A model generated the notes under the pieces. It was given only the letters and a program-made list of their open reading frames with translations, had not been told where the DNA came from and made no database searches. A stretch of 18,348 bases of DNA from Chrysochromulina tobinii (Eukaryota; Haptophyta; Prymnesiales; Chrysochromulinaceae). Position numbers and translations under genes: made by a program. This document shows positions 1 through 7,899 of this stretch, piece after piece. The stretch is from NCBI GenBank assembly GCA_001275005.1, contig JWZX01002693.1, positions 1-18,348 of the forward strand, given 5' to 3'. The first letter of the stretch is position 1, and the number at the start of each line of letters is the position of its first letter.

Positions 1-2
1 TT

Positions 3-977
3 GTGCAAGAGACGGTGCACAACGAGCCGCTGCTGAGGACGTTTGCTGGCATGCAGATGCTTAATCACTCCTTACTTGGCGCACTGCATGGCGACTCGGC
101 GCGTCGTCGTATGGGCTTTGAGAAGCTCTACATTGTGGGAGGGTACGATGGCAGTGGTGCGATGGCCACCTTTTACAGGTACGACTCCATGGCGAATGTG
201 TGGGAGGCGATGGCGCCGATGTCCACGGCACGATCCGCTTCGGCGGCGGCGGCGGTCGATGACAAGCTGTATGTGATGGGTGGCTATGATGATGAGTCGC
301 TCAGCTCCGTCGAGCGATACGATCCGGCGAAGAATGCCTGGGAGGCAGTCGCACCGACGTCCACGGCACGATACGCTTCGGCGGCGGTGGTGGTCGATGG
401 CAAGCTGTATGTGATGGGCGGCGCTGGTGATCATGGAAACGCGCTCAGCTCTGTCGAGCGGTACGATCCGGCTAAGAATGCCTGGGAGGCAGTCGCACCG
501 ACGTCCACGGCACGATACGCTTCGGCGGCGGTGGTGGTTGATGGCAAGCTGTATGTGATGGGTGGCTATGATGCAGCTGGAACGTCGCTCAGCTCTGTCG
601 AGCGATACGATCCGGCGAAGAATGCCTGGGAGGCAGTCGCACCGATGTCCATGGCACGATACTGTTTGGCGGCGGCGGCGGTTGATGGCAAGCTGTATGC
701 GATGGGCGGCGAGGATGCAGATGATGAGTCGCTCAGCTCCGTTGAGCGGTACAATCCGGCGAAGAATGCCTGGGAGGCAGTTGCATCGATGTCCACGGCA
801 CGATTTAATTTGGCAGCGGCGGCGGTTGATGGCAAGCTGTATGTGATGGGCGGCTATGACGGCCAAAACCGGCTCAGCTCCGTCGAGCGGTACGATCCAG
901 CGAAGAACGAATGGGTGGCAATGGCCAGCATGGCGCTCAACACAGGGACGACTTCCCATTGTGTCGTATCCATGTGA
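3..977 (+). CDS. Kelch-repeat beta-propeller protein, 5' end possibly outside the window
   Basis: Six Kelch repeats are visible. Each has a K-L-Y-V-M-G-G-Y-D type strand, then S-S-V-E-R-Y-D-P, N-A-W-E-A-V and a P-M-S-T-A-R turn. The K-L-Y anchors start at bases 123, 264, 402, 546, 690 and 834 (residues about 41, 88, 134, 182, 230, 278), a period of 46-48 residues. Six units fit one complete beta-propeller, a protein-protein interaction fold. No BTB, BACK, F-box or catalytic domain is visible, so the partner and pathway are unknown. The frame is open to the left edge; base 3 is a GTG, not a credible eukaryotic start. The first in-frame ATG is at 51, so the protein either starts there (308 residues) or continues from upstream exons. 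The stop is TGA at 975-977. It converges with the unrecognised minus-strand gene ending at 1278. Blades are very similar at DNA level, suggesting recent duplication or gene conversion. Confidence 0.92.
   Translation: MQETVHNEPLLRTFAGMQMLNHSLLGALHGDSARRRMGFEKLYIVGGYDGSGAMATFYRYDSMANVWEAMAPMSTARSASAAAAVDDKLYVMGGYDDESLSSVERYDPAKNAWEAVAPTSTARYASAAVVVDGKLYVMGGAGDHGNALSSVERYDPAKNAWEAVAPTSTARYASAAVVVDGKLYVMGGYDAAGTSLSSVERYDPAKNAWEAVAPMSMARYCLAAAAVDGKLYAMGGEDADDESLSSVERYNPAKNAWEAVASMSTARFNLAAAAVDGKLYVMGGYDGQNRLSSVERYDPAKNEWVAMASMALNTGTTSHCVVSM
318..567 (+). repeat. Near-identical tandem Kelch units
   Basis: The stretch 318-423 recurs at 462-567 with a 144-bp offset, and by eye only three substitutions are seen over about 106 bp. 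Neighbouring units at the same spacing are more diverged. The third and fourth blades are therefore recent copies of one unit. Confidence 0.85.
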
Positions 978-1277
978 ACAAGTGTACACTCTTTGTCAAC
1001 TCTAAACTTGTTAAACAATTGTCATTTCACACATTGTATTTGACACAGATCCAATTGGACAGTTATTGGACATAGATATACCATTGACAGATACGGATCA
1101 CAAAAGTGCTGTTGTTATGATTACTTTTTCTGTAACGTCACACGCGGCGAGCTGATGAAAACCTACTCCTACAGCTGTCCGGTCTCAATAGGAGCTACCA
1201 CCTACGCTACCCGTCACCTCAACCTTTACTTAGTGATTGTCAACCTCCCACGCTTACCTTCAAGCCGGAATTGACTC
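978..1277. other. AT-richer convergent intergenic spacer
   Basis: These 300 bp separate the 3' ends of the Kelch gene and the minus-strand unknown gene, so they should hold both 3' UTRs. Base composition is visibly more AT-rich than the flanking coding DNA. A perfect 10-bp palindrome, AGTGTACACT, lies at 981-990, just after the Kelch stop. No AATAAA is seen; a TGTAA occurs at 1131-1135, which would be a candidate polyadenylation signal only if this lineage uses that motif. No RNA gene or additional coding sequence is recognised. Confidence 0.5.
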
Positions 1278-4200
1278 TCATCGCTGAGCCACCTGGCGGA
1301 GGCCCCTTAGGAAGTCGTATGCTTGTTCCGTCCAGGCTTTGTTTGCAGATGCACCCGCGCGTGGCGTGGCGGGGATGGCGACGGCCATCGAGAGTCGGAC
1401 GAGCGCCTCCAGCCAATCCATAAAGTCAAGATGGCAGCGCAATGTGAGCTCATGCTCCACGCCGGCGACACCACTGCGCGTCTGCTCTTTGGCGGCCGGG
1501 CAGGTTCGGATCCGGGAGCGTAGGAAGATGAATCGGGCCTGTGGCAGCGAGAGCAGCTTCGAGTCCAAGAGGACTAGGTCGTCCACAAAAGCCAGCCAGC
1601 CACCGATGGCCATCACGGCCGGCTCGCCTCCGTCCACGGAGCGCTGCGCGTACTCCGCAAACAGCGTGCGGCAGAGGGGCTGGTGCTTGGCTAAGAACTT
1701 GGAGGTAGGAGGAGAGAAGCAGTGCAAGATTCGGAACTGATTGGATGACTGGCCCGGCGGAAGACCTTCAAGCACCTGTGCGGGAAAGTGGCGCGCAAGC
1801 ACGTTGCGACAGAACTGCTCAAGAGCCGTGGCGACATTACAAGCAGCCCTGCCCTCAGCCGAGCCCTGGCCGTCCTCAGTCGAGCCGCTGCTCCTCAGCT
1901 GACCGCACCGCTTGACGGCGAGGCGCACCAGGATCTCTAACCACGCGGCCCGGCTCAGCACGCCGGTTGGATGGGTCGAGTGCGACCTGCGCATCAGTGT
2001 GCGCTCCATCTTGTAGCTCGTCATTGTGGGCCTCTTCTCGCCGCAGGCTTCTTCCGCGCTCTGTACGAAGTCAAAGATGGCCTCAACGTCGTCGATCGTG
2101 CAGGCGGCTGAGAGCAGGTGGAACTCATGCACGAAGTGGTCGAAGAAGGCGTCCGACCCGATGACGAAGTTGGGCCGAGGAGGTAGCTGCCGCGTGCTCG
2201 GGTGGGTCGGCAACGAGCAGCCGCGTTCGCTGCCACCGCGTTGTCGAAGCGAGCTCGCTTCTGACCCTGCTGGAGATGGTGGATCCCTCGGTCCCGTGTC
2301 GTTAGGTGTAGGACTGATCGGTCGACCTGGACCCTCTGTGGCCATGATGGACTGACGACGCTTGGTGTCAGCACCCGAGGGCGCGTGGTCGTACCGTTCG
2401 TAGCTGCCCCTTCGGAGGCGAAGCGCCCAGCTCGAAGGCGCCTCCACGTCGTCCTCGTCGTCGCACTGCAAGCCGTCTCGCTCGCTCGCCCCTCTCGCAG
2501 GCACAGTGTGGATGGTGGCGAGGTATTCAAAGGTGCCGTACACAACGGCGCGGTACCTCCAGAAGATGTCGTGCACTGCTCGCAGCATCGCCCAGCGACT
2601 CGAGGTAGTGGTTGCGTCGGCTTTTGCTCGCAGTGGCAGTTGGCGGTTGAGAATCCACCACTCGAGTCCATGTGCTCGGCTCGCATGGCTCCAGTCCCGA
2701 TCGAGCATTCTTTGGAAGACCTCGTTCGTGTCGAAGGCCGCTTCGGGGGTGAGGGTGCCCTGCACCTCAACCCGATCCGCCCAGACCGTCCTCTCGAGAT
2801 GCAGCGCGTGCAACGCGTGCGACGGGGAGGAGACCGCAGCTGTGGAATCGCTCTCGCTCCGCCCGCCCTCTCGCGCTGAGCTCTCGCGTGAGCCGCGGCG
2901 GCGCAACGACTGCTCCGACGCACGCCCAGAGGGAGGCGTCGGACTAAGGTACAGCGCCTGAGGGAGATGCGAGGGCTGCCTCGGATGCAAGGGCGGCACA
3001 TCAATACTAGGCGGCCCATGCGGCGTCGGTGGTGCGTCGGTGATGTGCCGAGCAGTGATGGCTGCATGCGGTCCCGTCTCGTACGACGATCTCACGTCTC
3101 GAGATCTCACGTCTCGTGACGGCCGTGTTGGTAGCGGACCCTCGCGCAAGCGTGCCCGAGTCAAGGCCTGGAAGGCACGTGTCCAGCGCACCTGTTGGCC
3201 GTAGTCGGCGGGTGACTCTGCAAGCTGGGCCTGCACCTGCTTGAGCCCGCCATAAAGTTCAAGTTGCCTCGCCTCGAAATCGGTGGCTGCCTGCATCACC
3301 GCTGGCTCGCTTCCCAACGAGATCGCCAATAAGTCCAGATCGCAAGCATGCCGATGCTCCTCTCCCACCTCATACATGGCCCGCGTCTTTCGATACTCCT
3401 CCTCGCGCATCGCTCGCACGCGAGCCTTGGCCACCCAGCTACGAATACCGTTCTGGAGCACCTTTAATGCATCGAGCTCCTTCGCTTGCGTCGCCTGCTT
3501 TTGCATCATCCTCAAGATATACATTCGATGAAGCATCTTGCTCGATCTGGTAACTCCGTTCTTGCCCTTTGCCTGAGTACCGTGGCTCCCATGGCTTCCA
3601 TGGCTCCCGTGGCTTCCATGGCTCCCGCGGCTCCCGATGCTCCCGCGGCTCCCGCGGCTGCCGATGCTCCCCACTGATTGGCTTCCCTGGCTCGGGCTCC
3701 CTTCGCTCATCCTATCGCTAGCGTAGCGCGGTCTCGTCCAGTGGCACACGGTGACTCCTCCGAAGCGAACGCCGCTCTGTCGAGTGTCGCCGAGGAGTAC
3801 TACTTCTTCTTTGGCCTCGAGAGCTACACAGTCCGAGTCGACCGTTGACACGGTCTCTGAATCACTAACCGAGCTCTTCTGCAGCTGCTCGCGCACGCTC
3901 TTCGCGGCCATGGAGAGCCTGCGATGCTCGTCCCCTCGCCGGCGTCGGTTTTCGGACATCACGGCACCACGGCTGCCGCCTGGTGCAACAAGCTTCAGAT
4001 GAGCCATTTTGTCGCCGCCACAGTCTAGCACGTCAAGGCCCGCCAATGAACTCAAGTCCACCACCTTCCGCATCCCCTTGGTTTGGCGACGCGATGACTG
4101 GATCCTCCAAGAGTTGACTGCCTTTCCTTTGTCGTCATACATCTCTATGGCGGAAATTTCATTCGATGGTGTCTGCGCTCGCACTGGCTTGACGAGCTTC

Positions 4201-4391
4201 GGGAGAGGAGATGGTTGCGATGCTTCTCGATCGAGTAATCTTGCGCCGCCTGGCCGAGACGGTTTCGGGCCGTCTTCGCTCATCCTTGCATTGTGCATGG
4301 ATCGAGGTGACCCGTTCGCAGTTGAGCCCCTCGATCGGCCTGTTGAAATCCTCGATGGGCCTGAAGCCGCCCCTGCCAACAGAAAGGGCAT
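1278..4391 (-). CDS. Unrecognised 1037-residue protein with IQ-like segment and two similar C-terminal modules
   Basis: I do not recognise this family. Read from ATG 4389-4391 to TGA 1278-1280. Residues 1-230 are Ser/Arg/Gly-rich and probably disordered. Residues about 240-270 form a Gly-Ser-(His/Arg/Ile) triplet repeat. Residues about 306-335 (starting A-L-K-V-L-Q-N-G-I-R-S-W) look like a degenerate IQ helix, which in known proteins can bind calmodulin. A Pro/Ser-rich linker follows, including an in-frame 15-bp tandem duplication at 3088-3117 (R-D-V-R-S twice). The C-terminal half has ordered composition with two similar motifs about 175 residues apart: A-A-W-L-E-I-L-V-R-L-A-V near residue 812 and F-M-D-W-L-E-A-L-V-R-L-S near residue 986. 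Each follows a stretch with F-x-x-F/Y-type aromatic residues. This pattern resembles degenerate EF-hand-like modules in protist proteins, but no intact calcium loop is evident. In-frame introns cannot be excluded. It lies 75 bp downstream of MED14 on the same strand. Confidence 0.7.
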   Translation of the reverse strand: MPFLLAGAASGPSRISTGRSRGSTANGSPRSMHNARMSEDGPKPSRPGGARLLDREASQPSPLPKLVKPVRAQTPSNEISAIEMYDDKGKAVNSWRIQSSRRQTKGMRKVVDLSSLAGLDVLDCGGDKMAHLKLVAPGGSRGAVMSENRRRRGDEHRRLSMAAKSVREQLQKSSVSDSETVSTVDSDCVALEAKEEVVLLGDTRQSGVRFGGVTVCHWTRPRYASDRMSEGSPSQGSQSVGSIGSRGSRGSIGSRGSHGSHGSHGSHGSHGTQAKGKNGVTRSSKMLHRMYILRMMQKQATQAKELDALKVLQNGIRSWVAKARVRAMREEEYRKTRAMYEVGEEHRHACDLDLLAISLGSEPAVMQAATDFEARQLELYGGLKQVQAQLAESPADYGQQVRWTRAFQALTRARLREGPLPTRPSRDVRSRDVRSSYETGPHAAITARHITDAPPTPHGPPSIDVPPLHPRQPSHLPQALYLSPTPPSGRASEQSLRRRGSRESSAREGGRSESDSTAAVSSPSHALHALHLERTVWADRVEVQGTLTPEAAFDTNEVFQRMLDRDWSHASRAHGLEWWILNRQLPLRAKADATTTSSRWAMLRAVHDIFWRYRAVVYGTFEYLATIHTVPARGASERDGLQCDDEDDVEAPSSWALRLRRGSYERYDHAPSGADTKRRQSIMATEGPGRPISPTPNDTGPRDPPSPAGSEASSLRQRGGSERGCSLPTHPSTRQLPPRPNFVIGSDAFFDHFVHEFHLLSAACTIDDVEAIFDFVQSAEEACGEKRPTMTSYKMERTLMRRSHSTHPTGVLSRAAWLEILVRLAVKRCGQLRSSGSTEDGQGSAEGRAACNVATALEQFCRNVLARHFPAQVLEGLPPGQSSNQFRILHCFSPPTSKFLAKHQPLCRTLFAEYAQRSVDGGEPAVMAIGGWLAFVDDLVLLDSKLLSLPQARFIFLRSRIRTCPAAKEQTRSGVAGVEHELTLRCHLDFMDWLEALVRLSMAVAIPATPRAGASANKAWTEQAYDFLRGLRQVAQR
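3582..3671 (-). repeat. Ten tandem 9-bp units encoding Gly-Ser-X triplets
   Basis: On the plus strand the unit reads close to ATGGCTCCC, repeated ten times with substitutions mainly in the first two positions. On the minus strand it encodes Gly-Ser-His, Gly-Ser-Arg or Gly-Ser-Ile. The unit length is a multiple of three, so copy-number change would keep frame. Confidence 0.88.
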
Positions 4392-4466
4392 CGTGTCGCG
4401 GACGGAACGTGCGGAATCAAAATTACAGTCCTCAAATTCCTCAGAAACGGGACCGATTGAAAGGAA

Positions 4467-7400
4467 TCACCCTCTCTTCCTCTTGCCGCCCGCCCCACAC
4501 CCTCCTCCCACGATGAGCTCTGCTCCGCCACCTGAACCGCCGACCTGCGACGACGACGAAGTCGTTGAGATCCCTGGAACTGACTGACTGACTGATGAAG
4601 CCTCTCCTTGATGTGCTATGCCGCCCCCCCCGCCGCTTCCGCCGCCCGCCGCGCCACTGACGGGCGGCGTCACCTCAAGCGGGAGGGAGCCGCCCGTTGA
4701 GCGAGAGAGGCCGAGGCTGGGCGGCATCACCTCGAGGTCGCATAGCCTCATCATCTCGTCCAGCGCGCCTGCAGCGAGGAGAGCACTCGCCTGGCGCTGC
4801 ACCGGCGCCAGCGGCAGACCATCGACGCGAATCCGATGCAGCAGCACCGGCCGCGCGGGCGGACGCACCTGTCCGCACGCGCGCCGGTACGGGTACACAC
4901 GCCAATCGAGGCTCAGCATGTGCCCCGCCGGCGTACGTAGCGTGAGTGCGGCGCAGCTCGCCTCGCACAACACGACGCCGTTAAGCAACCCCGCCTCACG
5001 CAACGCCTCGAACTGACGCAGCAGCGCGTGGGCGATCGCGATGCCCTGCAGGTCGCACAGGAGGTCGTGGACCGACCAGATGGTCGGTGGAGCGTACCGA
5101 AGCGCCGCGCCGCGTGCGTCAAAGAGGGCGGTGCCGCCAGAGGCAAGCCTGGAGCGGCTCGCTACCCCGGGAGGTTGCGGCAGCAGCGGCACCAACGCCA
5201 TCCACCCTCCCTCCACGGGGCAAAGGATGGGCGCCGCTGTGGGCGTGTCCGTCAGGCGCCGGAGAGCGCCGTCGAGCAGCGGCGCGCAGCAGTCGGCGGC
5301 GAGAGCGCCCGCGAGCTGCAGCTCGAGGCCGCCGCCCAACCGCTCGCATGCAAGTGCGGCATGGGCGGCGCCCGCAAATAGCACCTCAGCCGTCGCGCGC
5401 GCCGTGCCAAGCGCGAGCATCGTCGGCATCAGGCGGCACGCGAGACCGGCCAGCGCGTCCGAAGAGTAGGTCGCTGTGAATGGTCGCTGTGAAGAGTAGG
5501 TCGCTGCCGAGGTGGGTGCCTCTCCGAGCGCTTCAGCTGCCGTGGCCTCGGTGTCCGAGGCGGCCGCTTGTTCGGCGACTAGGTCGGCGAATGGGTCTGC
5601 TTCGAGCTGCTTAGTGAGCGAGTGAGCCGCAAGCACCGCTAGACGCAGCGAGTGCGGCTCGCCGGCGCCATTGGCCGCCGCCGCTGCCTGGTCTGCCGGC
5701 ACGGCGCGAGCCGCCAGCACGGCGCCAGACGCCGGCACCGTCGGTGCGCTCCCGAGCTGAACGAGGATGAGCTGCACCGACGGCGGCGCGTGCGTGAGGC
5801 CCACTAGTAAGCCCCACCCGTCGAGCCGAGGCAGAGGCACCCAGACAAGCTGCCAGGCCGCAGCCGCTTCGAGCGCGGCCGGCACGCCGGCGATCGCGGG
5901 GGCGGTCGCGGCGTCGTGTTGGGCGTCCCGCGGATCGATCGTTGCGGACTTATCTACTGTACCAGCGCTCGCCACCCAGCGCACTAGAGGAGGCGGCAGC
6001 GCAGCCGAGGGCGCACCAAGGGCGAGGGTGGCTCGCGTGACGGACGCATAGGCAGCACTCACTTGCAACGCACGGAGCATCGACGCCTCAACACCTCCAG
6101 GGGGCCGCGGCGGCGGCTTCGCGTGTGGGCCGAGGAGGGCATACGCACCATCCCGCGGCTGCAGAGCCAGGGCTGCGCCACTCGAGAAGCGCAGCATCGG
6201 TAGCGTGTGGCCCTCATCCAAGCCCTCATGCATGCCCTCGCCCACGGGCGCGGCTGGCGTGGCGGTGGCTGGCGGCGCCTCGGCGGTGGCTGGCTGCCGT
6301 TGACGTGGCTGGCTGCCGTTGACGAGACCGCCCTCGATCTCGACCTCGGAGGTGGCTGGCGCCGCTTTGGCAGCTTCGTCGAGGCTCTCTGCGCAGCGCT
6401 TCAGATGTCGCATGCTGCGCTCCCGAATGGCACCGGCCACCAGAGCTTCGGCATCGAGAGCCTCCGAGATCGAGATCGAGGTCGAGATCGAGGTCGAGAT
6501 CGAGGGCGGTCTCGTCACCGCGCCGCTGCTCGCACCGTCCGCGAGGCAGAGCAGCGGCGGCTCATGGCGCAAGATGATGCCATGAGAGCGCGCCGGGAGA
6601 ACCAATAGGGCGGCCTGCTGCGTCCCTGTCGTGCCACCGCCGCCCAAGCCGCCGCCGCCGCCGCCGCCGCCGCCTCCAGGGCCGATGCCGCCTCCGGTAC
6701 GCTCGCCGCTGATGCCGCCGTTGAGCGCGAGTGGATTCCACAGATAGCTCAGGCGCAAGCCGCTCGATGCGGCACCAACGGGCAGCTCCGCCCCCGCCGC
6801 CCCCGCCCCCCCCGCCGCCGCTTCCACCGCATTCACACCCGCATTCACACGCTCGACGCGCAGATTCCCAGCCCACGCACCACGCGCGAGGGACGCTGCT
6901 TGCCGTTGAAGGCTGTCGAGGAGCACCTGGGAGCAGCGAGCATGGAGCTCCGCGTGGATGGTGAGGAGGGGCTGGGCCCGCTGCGCCTCAGGCGCCTCGT
7001 CCAAGAGCTGCTGCATCCGCTGCCACAGCGAGCGCCACGCACGCCCGCTCACGCCGCCGCCCACGCCGGCGGCCGCGTGCTTGTCGTGCTGCGCCCACGG
7101 CCGCAGCCGCATCACTTTCCACGGGCCGCTGGCCGGCGGATACGCCGAGAGGGCGATCTCGTACTCGCCCGGCACGCTCGCGATCACGCATCCGCGCCCG
7201 TCGCGCACCGCCACACCTTCCGGGAGCAACCACGCGCAGCGGCGCAGCCGCAGCACGCGGTGCGTCCACTCGAGCGCCGCCGCCTGCTCGCGGGCGGCGG
7301 GCACAGCGCGCTCGGCGCTGAGGTCGATGCAACGTGGCAGCTGGGTGTACGTGCCGCGCTGGATGATGTCGAGCGCCGCACGTACGTCGTACGGGGGCGC

Positions 7401-7751
7401 GCACGCCTGCCACAGCCCCGTCTTGCCCAGCTGAGGCGCAGCATTTTGCAAAAAGTAGAACTCGTCGGCCGCGCTGCGCAGCTGCGCGCGCTGCTGTTCA
7501 ATACGGTGCACGTCCGAAGCGCACGCGTGGATGAGGTGGCGCTGCTCCTGCGCCCAGCGCACTACAACGAGCAGTCGCGCCAGCAGCGTGCGAGAGGCTG
7601 CCACGAACTGGCGAATGGCGGCCCGCCGGTCAAAGTCGCGAAGGTGGACGAGACGCTGCGGGAGGCTGAGCAGATGACTGTGCGTCTGCTGGATGACTGC
7701 GTAGACGAGATCCGAGAGCGGAATGCTCACGACGCCGGGCAAGGTCTCCAT
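4467..7751 (-). CDS. MED14: Mediator complex subunit 14
   Basis: MED14 is the central scaffold of Mediator, the nuclear complex linking transcription factors to RNA polymerase II. Identification rests on the N-terminal domain: I-P-L-S-D-L-V-Y-A-V-I-Q-Q-T-H at residues about 10-24, a helical stretch with L-L-V-V-V-R-W-A at 60-67, and G-T-Y-T-Q-L-P-R-C-I at 133-142, in the order and spacing of the MED14/Rgr1 N-terminus. The first in-frame ATG is at 7749-7751, giving 1094 residues; the frame upstream has only a GTG. The middle is interrupted by Gly-, Ala- and Ser-rich low complexity, including a polyglycine run, and the C-terminus is Gly/Ser-rich ending in a basic K-R-K-R-G that could aid nuclear import. 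The length is in the broad family range (human about 1450 residues). It is head-to-head with sideroflexin across 148 bp. Everything after about residue 200 is poorly conserved to the eye and is assigned by continuity of the frame. Confidence 0.88.
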   Translation of the reverse strand: METLPGVVSIPLSDLVYAVIQQTHSHLLSLPQRLVHLRDFDRRAAIRQFVAASRTLLARLLVVVRWAQEQRHLIHACASDVHRIEQQRAQLRSAADEFYFLQNAAPQLGKTGLWQACAPPYDVRAALDIIQRGTYTQLPRCIDLSAERAVPAAREQAAALEWTHRVLRLRRCAWLLPEGVAVRDGRGCVIASVPGEYEIALSAYPPASGPWKVMRLRPWAQHDKHAAAGVGGGVSGRAWRSLWQRMQQLLDEAPEAQRAQPLLTIHAELHARCSQVLLDSLQRQAASLARGAWAGNLRVERVNAGVNAVEAAAGGAGAAGAELPVGAASSGLRLSYLWNPLALNGGISGERTGGGIGPGGGGGGGGGGLGGGGTTGTQQAALLVLPARSHGIILRHEPPLLCLADGASSGAVTRPPSISTSISTSISISEALDAEALVAGAIRERSMRHLKRCAESLDEAAKAAPATSEVEIEGGLVNGSQPRQRQPATAEAPPATATPAAPVGEGMHEGLDEGHTLPMLRFSSGAALALQPRDGAYALLGPHAKPPPRPPGGVEASMLRALQVSAAYASVTRATLALGAPSAALPPPLVRWVASAGTVDKSATIDPRDAQHDAATAPAIAGVPAALEAAAAWQLVWVPLPRLDGWGLLVGLTHAPPSVQLILVQLGSAPTVPASGAVLAARAVPADQAAAAANGAGEPHSLRLAVLAAHSLTKQLEADPFADLVAEQAAASDTEATAAEALGEAPTSAATYSSQRPFTATYSSDALAGLACRLMPTMLALGTARATAEVLFAGAAHAALACERLGGGLELQLAGALAADCCAPLLDGALRRLTDTPTAAPILCPVEGGWMALVPLLPQPPGVASRSRLASGGTALFDARGAALRYAPPTIWSVHDLLCDLQGIAIAHALLRQFEALREAGLLNGVVLCEASCAALTLRTPAGHMLSLDWRVYPYRRACGQVRPPARPVLLHRIRVDGLPLAPVQRQASALLAAGALDEMMRLCDLEVMPPSLGLSRSTGGSLPLEVTPPVSGAAGGGSGGGGGIAHQGEASSVSQSVPGISTTSSSSQVGGSGGGAELIVGGGCGAGGKRKRG
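5461..5506. repeat. 30-bp in-frame partial duplication inside MED14
   Basis: GAAGAGTAGGTCGCTG occurs at 5461-5476 and again at 5491-5506. The 30-bp offset keeps frame and duplicates an A-T-Y-S-S peptide in a variable linker of MED14. Confidence 0.85.
6287..6324. repeat. 19-bp tandem duplication inside MED14, not a multiple of three
   Basis: TGGCTGGCTGCCGTTGACG occurs at 6287-6305 and immediately again at 6306-6324. Because 19 is not divisible by three, the two copies are read in different frames on the minus strand, one as V-N-G-S-Q-P and the other as R-Q-R-Q-P-A. The surrounding protein is a low-complexity linker. Confidence 0.9.
6466..6501. repeat. Six tandem GAGRTC hexamers inside MED14
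   Basis: GAGATC and GAGGTC hexamers follow one another six times. On the minus strand they encode an Ile/Ser/Thr alternating stretch in a variable region of MED14. The hexamer keeps frame. Confidence 0.88.
6648..6674. repeat. (GCC)9 triplet run encoding polyglycine in MED14
   Basis: Nine uninterrupted GCC triplets on the plus strand encode polyglycine on the minus strand. More Gly-rich sequence flanks the run on both sides. It is likely length-variable and probably a flexible linker. Confidence 0.9.
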
Positions 7752-7899
7752 ATCTCGCGGCGACCTGCGCTGTGAATACCGTACCAAGACGTAATGGAGA
7801 CGGTATTCACCGTGTGCCCCGTGTGTCCCGTGTGTGTCCCGGCTCCACCCGGTGTTTTGAATATTGCTCACAGTTGAAAAGGTCGTGGAGTCTATTCAT
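7752..7899. promoter_or_regulatory. Divergent promoter region between MED14 and sideroflexin
   Basis: These 148 bp separate two opposite ATG starts (7751 minus, 7900 plus), so both 5' UTRs and promoters must share them. They contain an 11-bp perfect inverted repeat, GTGAATACCGT at 7772-7782 and ACGGTATTCAC at 7800-7810, with a 17-bp spacer. Three degenerate copies of CGTGTGTCCC follow at 7811-7840. A TCACAG motif occurs on each coding strand: complement of 7770-7775 toward MED14, and 7868-7873 toward sideroflexin. No TATA box is evident. Promoter function is inferred from gene orientation. Confidence 0.7.

Noticed and set aside
72-989. 305-residue open frame opposite the Kelch gene
   Set aside because: It repeats with the Kelch unit because the DNA repeats. 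The plus frame has all six Kelch motifs.
4575-4600. ACTG tetranucleotide run
   Set aside because: Only a few copies at the low-complexity C-terminus of MED14; no further structure.
6900-7775. 291-residue plus-strand frame opposite the MED14 N-terminus
   Set aside because: The minus frame carries conserved MED14 motifs here; the plus frame has no recognisable domain.
7864-7899. Earlier sideroflexin start at TTG 7864, and similar GTG/TTG starts for MED14, AFG1 and the coiled-coil gene
   Set aside because: Non-ATG starts are unlikely in a eukaryotic nuclear gene; in each case the first good ATG gives the expected N-terminus.
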